A stretch of DNA of 11,643 nt from assembly GCA_019751475.1 (NCBI GenBank), contig JAIENH010000435.1, positions 1 through 11,643 on the forward strand, read 5' to 3'. Shown one piece after another: positions 7,554 to 11,643 of the stretch. This DNA is from Cyclobacteriaceae bacterium (lineage in GTDB: Bacteria; Bacteroidota; Bacteroidia; Cytophagales; Cyclobacteriaceae). Position numbers and translations under genes: made by a program. Under the pieces are notes generated by a model. It was not told where the DNA came from. It was given only the letters and a program-made list of their open reading frames with translations, and searched no databases. The stretch's first letter is position 1. Every line of letters starts with the position of its first letter.

Positions 7554-8303
7554 TTACTTTGCCTCTTCCACCTGTTGCACACGTCTTAGTCTGAAGTTTT
7601 GGCCTAAATAGACTTTGCGCACCAGTGGGTCATCGGCTAACTCTTGTGCTGTGCCGGCCTTGAAGAGCTTTCCTTCTACCATCAAGTAGGCCCGGTCGGT
7701 AATGGCCAGCGTTTCATCCACGTTGTGATCACTAATAAGGATACCAATATTCTTTTTCTTCAACCGTGATACAATGGACTGTATTTCCTCAACGGCAATC
7801 GGGTCTACCCCGGCAAAAGGCTCATCCAGCAAAACGAAGTGCGGGTTCACGGCCAGCGCACGAGCTATTTCCGTTCGTCTCCGCTCCCCACCTGATAGCA
7901 CCATGCCCAGGTTTTTGCGCACATGCGTAAGACTAAATTCTTCCAGGAGACTTTCTACTTTTTCTTTTTGTGCCTTACGGGGTATATCACGCATTTCCAG
8001 CGGAGCCAGAATATTTTCCTCTACCGTGAGACTTCGAAAAACAGAGGCTTCTTGTGCGAGGTAGCCAATGCCTAATTGAGCACGCTTATACATGGGCAAG
8101 TCGGTGATATTTTGATCATCGAGAAAGATCTGCCCACCGTTGGGCTTTATCAACCCTACGATCATGTAGAAGCTTGTGGTTTTTCCTGCACCGTTGGGCC
8201 CGAGCAGTCCCACGATCTCGCCCTGCTCTACGCGCACAGAAACGTTATTCACCACCGTGCGCTTTTTATATTTCTTTAAGAGGTTATCAGCCCGAAGTGT
8301 CAT
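7554..8303 (-). CDS. lptB: LPS export ABC transporter ATPase LptB
   Basis: LptB is the cytoplasmic ATPase that, with LptF and LptG, pulls lipopolysaccharide out of the inner membrane for transport to the outer membrane. The 249 residues contain the whole ABC fold: Walker [10 protein letters not shown] (35-43), Q-loop Gln84 in YLAQEASVF, signature LSGGE (136-140) followed by [10 protein letters not shown], Walker [13 protein letters not shown] with catalytic Glu161, and switch His193 in [16 protein letters not shown] and [14 protein letters not shown] are characteristic of LptB, and the C-terminal extension (GQNFRLRR) fits the family. The gene starts 4 bases after the recJ stop, so the two are almost certainly co-transcribed and probably translationally coupled. 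LptF/G/C are not in this window. A general branched-chain amino-acid ATPase (LivG) is the nearest alternative, but these motifs favour LptB. Confidence 0.97.
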   Translation of the reverse strand: MTLRADNLLKKYKKRTVVNNVSVRVEQGEIVGLLGPNGAGKTTSFYMIVGLIKPNGGQIFLDDQNITDLPMYKRAQLGIGYLAQEASVFRSLTVEENILAPLEMRDIPRKAQKEKVESLLEEFSLTHVRKNLGMVLSGGERRRTEIARALAVNPHFVLLDEPFAGVDPIAVEEIQSIVSRLKKKNIGILISDHNVDETLAITDRAYLMVEGKLFKAGTAQELADDPLVRKVYLGQNFRLRRVQQVEEAK

Positions 8304-8307
8304 GGTA

Positions 8308-10005
8308 CTAGAATTTAATGTCTTTGATGCGCAGTTGCACGCTGGTGTTACCGTTGAAAGAACTCTCCTCGATGGTATAGGCCATGGTAAAATAATCTCC
8401 GCTTAGCAATCTCTCGTAATGTTCGATCTGATCAAACCCTACTGCGTTAAAAAACAATTCATTGTTTTTTTGTCCGGCCAGAAAACGAAGATGCTTGTCT
8501 TTGAAGGTTGCCAATGAATTCATAACAAATACATTGCGTGACTCAAACACAGGGCGCTGGTTATCAGGACCAAAAGGCGCCATTTGTTTTAAAATAGAAA
8601 TGAATTTGGGTGTGATCGCGTCAAAAGGTAGCGGTAAATCTATTTCTACCACAGGTGTGAGCATTTCGTCTGTGATGGTGGCCGCAACCACTTCTTCAAA
8701 GCGCTGCTGAAAGGCCGGTAGATTAAGACGATCTAGCGTAAGGCCAGCTGCATACTTATGGCCTCCAAATTTTTCCAATAGGTCACCACATTGCTCAATG
8801 GCCTGGTAGAGGTCAAAGCCATTGACACTGCGGGCAGAGCCGGTAATTTTATCGTTGCTTTCAGTCAGAATCACGGTAGGGCGATAGTAGCGCTCCACAC
8901 ACCGAGCAGCAACTATGCCAATTACTCCTTTGTGCCAGGAATTTTTAAATAAAACGGTGCTTTTGGCCTTTTGAAGCGATTCGCTGGATTCAATCATCGC
9001 CAGGGCCTCCTCTGTGATGTTAATATCAAATTCCCTGCGCAAATCATTTTTGATATTGATTTTTTCCGCGAAAGCGTTGGCCTCATCTTCTGTTTTTGAA
9101 ATTAACAGCTCAACTGCTCCGCGCGCGTGAGCTACCCGGCCGGCCGCATTAATGCGCGGACCCAACGTAAACACCACACCTGAAATGTCAAGTTCATTTT
9201 TTGTGGCGGCAATTTCCTTGAGGGCCTTTAACCCAGGGCGAGGATTTTCGTTCAGTTGTTTGAGTCCGTGGTGGGCCAAAATTCTATTCTCACCCGTGAT
9301 CGGCACAATGTCAGAGGCGATGCTCACGGCAACTAAATCGAGGTATTCCGCCAATGCCTGCTCATCGGCATGCTTTCTCGCAAATGCCTGCAGCAATTTG
9401 AAGCCAATACCGCAGCCGCTTAATTCCGTAAACGGATAGTTGCAATCATCTTGCTTGGGATCGAGCACAGCCACTGCCTGCGGGATTTTCTTATCAGGCA
9501 GGTGGTGATCGCAAATGATAAAATCTATTCCCTTGTGATTGGCCAGCACTACCATGTCAGACGCTTTGATGCCAAGGTCAAGGGCGATGATCAGTGAGAA
9601 GTTATTTTCTTCGGCCCAAATAATGCCAGCTTCTGAAACGCCATACCCTTCTGCATAGCGGTCTGGAATGTAGAAGTCACAATTTGGATAAAAACTTTTC
9701 AAGTAACTGTAGACCAACGATACAGCCGTGGTGCCATCCACATCGTAATCGCCATAGACTAAGATTTTTTCATCGTTATCAACAGCTGATTTTAATCGAG
9801 ACACGGCTCGATCCATGTCTTTCATCAAAAAAGGATCATGAAGATCTTCTAATGAAGGACGGAAAAAATGTTTTGCTTTATCAAAGGTATTTACTTCCCG
9901 TTGCAATAAAATGGCTGACAGGTATGAATTGACATTGATGCTCTGGCTCAAGGCCAAAATCTCTTCCTTGGCGGGAATAGGTTTGTAAAGCCAACGTCTG
10001 TTCAT
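8308..10005 (-). CDS. recJ: Single-stranded-DNA-specific exonuclease RecJ
   Basis: RecJ degrades single-stranded DNA 5' to 3' with metal ions and acts in recombination and mismatch or base-excision repair. The 565-residue length is near the family norm (E. coli about 577). The DHH phosphoesterase core shows motif I DYDVDG (86-91), Asp143 in ALDLG, motif III DHH (166-168) and SDIVP (231-235). The DHHA1 part follows, with GPRINAAGR (282-290), [11 protein letters not shown] (358-368), the GSARS region (389-393) and GGHKYAAG (414-421). An OB-fold region (about 455-565, including [11 protein letters not shown]) ends the protein. All expected metal-ligand motifs are present, so it should be active. 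Its ATG is one base after the stop codon of the glycine-rich protein gene and its stop is 4 bases before lptB, placing it in the middle of a tight three-gene cluster. Confidence 0.98.
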   Translation of the reverse strand: MNRRWLYKPIPAKEEILALSQSINVNSYLSAILLQREVNTFDKAKHFFRPSLEDLHDPFLMKDMDRAVSRLKSAVDNDEKILVYGDYDVDGTTAVSLVYSYLKSFYPNCDFYIPDRYAEGYGVSEAGIIWAEENNFSLIIALDLGIKASDMVVLANHKGIDFIICDHHLPDKKIPQAVAVLDPKQDDCNYPFTELSGCGIGFKLLQAFARKHADEQALAEYLDLVAVSIASDIVPITGENRILAHHGLKQLNENPRPGLKALKEIAATKNELDISGVVFTLGPRINAAGRVAHARGAVELLISKTEDEANAFAEKINIKNDLRREFDINITEEALAMIESSESLQKAKSTVLFKNSWHKGVIGIVAARCVERYYRPTVILTESNDKITGSARSVNGFDLYQAIEQCGDLLEKFGGHKYAAGLTLDRLNLPAFQQRFEEVVAATITDEMLTPVVEIDLPLPFDAITPKFISILKQMAPFGPDNQRPVFESRNVFVMNSLATFKDKHLRFLAGQKNNELFFNAVGFDQIEHYERLLSGDYFTMAYTIEESSFNGNTSVQLRIKDIKF

Positions 10006-10006
10006 G

Positions 10007-10798
10007 CTACTTATCCAGAAAATTTACCGAACCAGGTTTACCTGCTATACCATCTTTTCCTTTAGCGCCCTTGCGGCCCGGCTTGCCATCCAATTTACTA
10101 TTTCCTACAGGACTTAATCCGGCATATCCTCCACTGCCACCTTCACCGCCAAGTCCTAAATTACCACCGTAGTTACGCACTTTTAGTTTTCCTCCCAGCA
10201 TGTTTCGCAATTCCGGTATGCGCGAGGAAACAAAATTAACGTTGCCGGCATCACCACCTTTTCCGCCATTGGCACCAGCCGCGCCTGCACCACCATTACC
10301 ACCTGCACACAGGCGTGTGCCAGGCCCACCACCACCGCCTTCGCCCCCTGTGCCGCCATCTCCGGCATCTCCGCCTGATACGTCAATTGTCAAGTCACCC
10401 AGCAATACAATATCACTTAAGTACAAAGACAGGTTTGTGCCATGACCTCCATGTGTGCCATCACTTCCTAATGTACCTGAGCCTCCGTTCGTACACGGGC
10501 TGGAAGGTGATTGACCCGGTCGTCCATTTCTTCCACGCAATCCATGCACACCGTGCCCATCCACACGGGTGCCTTTGTGAAAGATTGCCACTCGTGCATG
10601 AATAAAATTGTCTCCCTTCAGCCGGTTGAGAATTAGTTTGGATGAGTCGTGAAGAATTAATGTGTCGAGCACAAGAATGTCAGAGCCTTTTAACTCGTAA
10701 GACTCACCTCGCTTTACGACAAGTTTTGTTAATCTTATTTGAGCACCTGCTGTCACCACGATCAACCAACAAAAAACAACTGCACAAGTCTTTTTCAT
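10007..10798 (-). CDS. Glycine-rich, partly collagen-like secreted protein of unknown function
   Basis: This 263-residue exported protein has a signal peptide at residues 1-19 (hydrophobic VVFCWLIVVTAGA, cleavage before Gln20). About a quarter of the residues are Gly. The rest alternates short beta-strand stretches with Gly loops. I see three loose copies of a strand / Gly-loop / strand unit: about 69-129 (ARVAIFHKG ... TNLSLYLSD), 134-192 (DLTIDVSGG ... NVNFVSS) and 203-263 (KLKVRNYGG ... SVNFLDK). The last loop includes six consecutive G-x-y triplets (from GKP to GKP, about 238-255), like collagen. The mature protein has two cysteines (Cys102, Cys164) that could pair. No C-terminal sorting domain, lipobox or enzymatic motif is visible. 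It is the first gene of the recJ-lptB cluster, with a 1-base gap to recJ. A structural envelope or surface role is a guess. Confidence 0.85.
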   Translation of the reverse strand: MKKTCAVVFCWLIVVTAGAQIRLTKLVVKRGESYELKGSDILVLDTLILHDSSKLILNRLKGDNFIHARVAIFHKGTRVDGHGVHGLRGRNGRPGQSPSSPCTNGGSGTLGSDGTHGGHGTNLSLYLSDIVLLGDLTIDVSGGDAGDGGTGGEGGGGGPGTRLCAGGNGGAGAAGANGGKGGDAGNVNFVSSRIPELRNMLGGKLKVRNYGGNLGLGGEGGSGGYAGLSPVGNSKLDGKPGRKGAKGKDGIAGKPGSVNFLDK

Positions 10799-10886
10799 CT
10801 GTTAATATTAATCTTTCGTGGCCAGATGGAATGGCCTAATTAACATTCCGTGAAGTGTAAAGCACTTTAATGGCCATTTCATGCGC

Positions 10887-10894
10887 CAAAGGTA
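10887..10894 (-). promoter_or_regulatory. Candidate -7 element (TACCTTTG) for the glycine-rich/recJ/lptB cluster
   Basis: The minus strand reads TACCTTTG, an exact match to the Bacteroidetes TAnnTTTG -7 box. It lies immediately beyond the T-tract of the SPOR-gene terminator. No TTG is present at the usual 17-23 base spacing, so the promoter would be incomplete. It would give an untranslated leader of about 80 bases that contains short inverted repeats (for example the palindrome AATGGCCATT at 10869-10878). Confidence 0.35.
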
Positions 10895-10895
10895 G

Positions 10896-10928
10896 AAAAC
10901 AAAAAAGCAGTGCTGGTATGACACTGCT
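10896..10928 (-). terminator. Rho-independent terminator of the SPOR-domain gene
   Basis: On the minus strand a perfect 7-base stem AGCAGTG/CACTGCT (arms 10922-10928 and 10906-10912) with a 9-base loop leads into TTTTTG and TTTT. It starts about 22 bases after the stop codon at 10950. It separates the SPOR gene from the glycine-rich/recJ/lptB cluster, which therefore needs its own promoter. Confidence 0.85.
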
Positions 10929-10949
10929 CTTTGTTCGTGATAGTGTTGA

Positions 10950-11597
10950 TTATTTTTTCTGTGCTTTCTCTGCCTTATCGGCCATGACACCTTCCAGCAC
11001 GTCCTTAATCTCTACGCGTTGACCATCGCGATAAGGCACAATCCATGCGTCTTTCACGCCCATGTCACGCATATATTTTTTGAATGTGTCGGCCTCCCAG
11101 TAATCGCGGAAAATTCCAATGGTGATCCGTTGCGGATCATTACCATCTTTGTCGGCTGCTTCACCACCAAAGTTTGGATTGTTATCAAAATACTTGGACA
11201 GGTCTTTGTTCTTAAAAGCACCTACCTGCACTTTAAAGACTACACCCTTCGAAAAATCCATCGGGTTTATCGGAGGGTTGGATTTTAGCTGCTCCAGTTC
11301 CGATTTGGCAGAAGTAAGTTCGCTGCGCATTCTTGAAATCTGGTCTTCCAGTTCGGCAATGCGGGCGTTTTTATCGCTTACTGTGGACTGAAGTTGCTTC
11401 ATGTCACCATTAAGTTTGGTGACGGTATTATCGGCCGTTTGCTTGGCCTCCGTAAATTGCTTGAGGTTGGCCGGGTTCTTGGCAAACTCTTTGGCCTTCT
11501 TTTTCCATTCCTTTTTCTCCGCTTTGGAGAGTTGGGCGAAAACCTGTGAGCCCGAAAAAATTAAAGCCAGGCAGACAATGATAAGTCTAGTTTTCAT
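10950..11597 (-). CDS. Secreted coiled-coil protein with C-terminal SPOR-like domain
   Basis: This 215-residue protein has a signal peptide at residues 1-21 (cleavage VFA-Q, no lipobox), then a charged Lys-rich helix (23-40). A coiled coil follows at about 50-105, with heptad-like Leu/Ile spacing (KLNGDMKQLQ, IAELEDQISRM, ELEQL). Residues about 119-200 resemble a SPOR domain: VVFKVQVGAF as first strand, ITIGIFRDYWEAD as second repeat half with its helix (FKKYMRDMG), and DAWIVPYRDG as last strand. SPOR domains bind glycan strands lacking stem peptides at division sites, so a periplasmic cell-wall role is likely. Proteins of this kind in Cytophagales are often labelled ezrin/radixin/moesin family because of the coiled coil, which says nothing about function. 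The gene is monocistronic at its 3' end, given the terminator. A TACTTTTA element at 11621-11628 could be its -7 box, but the -33 position lies outside the window. Confidence 0.9.
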   Translation of the reverse strand: MKTRLIIVCLALIFSGSQVFAQLSKAEKKEWKKKAKEFAKNPANLKQFTEAKQTADNTVTKLNGDMKQLQSTVSDKNARIAELEDQISRMRSELTSAKSELEQLKSNPPINPMDFSKGVVFKVQVGAFKNKDLSKYFDNNPNFGGEAADKDGNDPQRITIGIFRDYWEADTFKKYMRDMGVKDAWIVPYRDGQRVEIKDVLEGVMADKAEKAQKK

Positions 11598-11643
11598 TAT
11601 TCAAGGGGTTAATTAATTGTTAAAAGTAGTAAAAAAGTTGAAA

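Noticed and set aside
10183..10605. Long Pro/Ala-rich and His-rich open frames opposite or alongside the glycine-rich gene
   Set aside because: They are the complement or frame-shift shadow of Gly-rich codons (GGN read backwards gives NCC). They have no signal, domain or start context of their own.

Overview
The window looks like chromosome of a Bacteroidetes bacterium, probably of the Cytophagales/Cytophagia. That placement is inferred from protein style: SPOR/coiled-coil envelope proteins, PD40-OmpA fusions, a patatin fused to an outer-membrane barrel, weak Shine-Dalgarno signals and TAnnTTTG-like promoter elements. Base composition is moderate. Coding density is high, no gap between genes exceeds 300 bases, and I see no tRNA, rRNA, CRISPR array, insertion sequence or phage gene.

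Layout from left to right. (a) 1-1352, minus: an aldehyde dehydrogenase of the ALDH3 type, cut at its C-terminus by the window edge. (b) 1353-1479: a divergent promoter region with a small palindrome and three copies of a CTAA(A)TGTTA repeat. (c) 1480-2271, plus: a secreted transglutaminase-like protein with a TTG start. It converges on, and overlaps by 4 bases, the next gene. (d) 2268-5057, minus: two related OmpA-family proteins in an operon-like pair. The larger has a discoidin-like domain, a PD40 propeller, a carboxypeptidase-regulatory-like domain and an OmpA domain; the smaller keeps only the last two. Their terminator lies inside the coding sequence of the converging gene. (e) 5144-7438, minus: a patatin phospholipase with a POTRA segment and an outer-membrane beta-barrel. 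(f) 7554-10798, minus: a tight cluster of a glycine-rich secreted protein, recJ and lptB, with gaps of 1 and 4 bases. (g) 10950-11597, minus: a secreted coiled-coil SPOR protein with its own terminator.

Most of the window deals with the cell envelope: LPS transport (LptB), peptidoglycan-binding outer-membrane or periplasmic proteins (two OmpA domains, one SPOR domain), a surface or periplasmic phospholipase, and a glycine-rich exported protein. RecJ is a DNA-repair gene embedded among them, and the aldehyde dehydrogenase is a metabolic gene at the edge.

I found no convincing new defence or mobile system. The least explained items are the glycine-rich protein, which appears to be built of three degenerate strand/Gly-loop/strand modules and sits one base upstream of recJ, and the small transglutaminase-like secreted protein.
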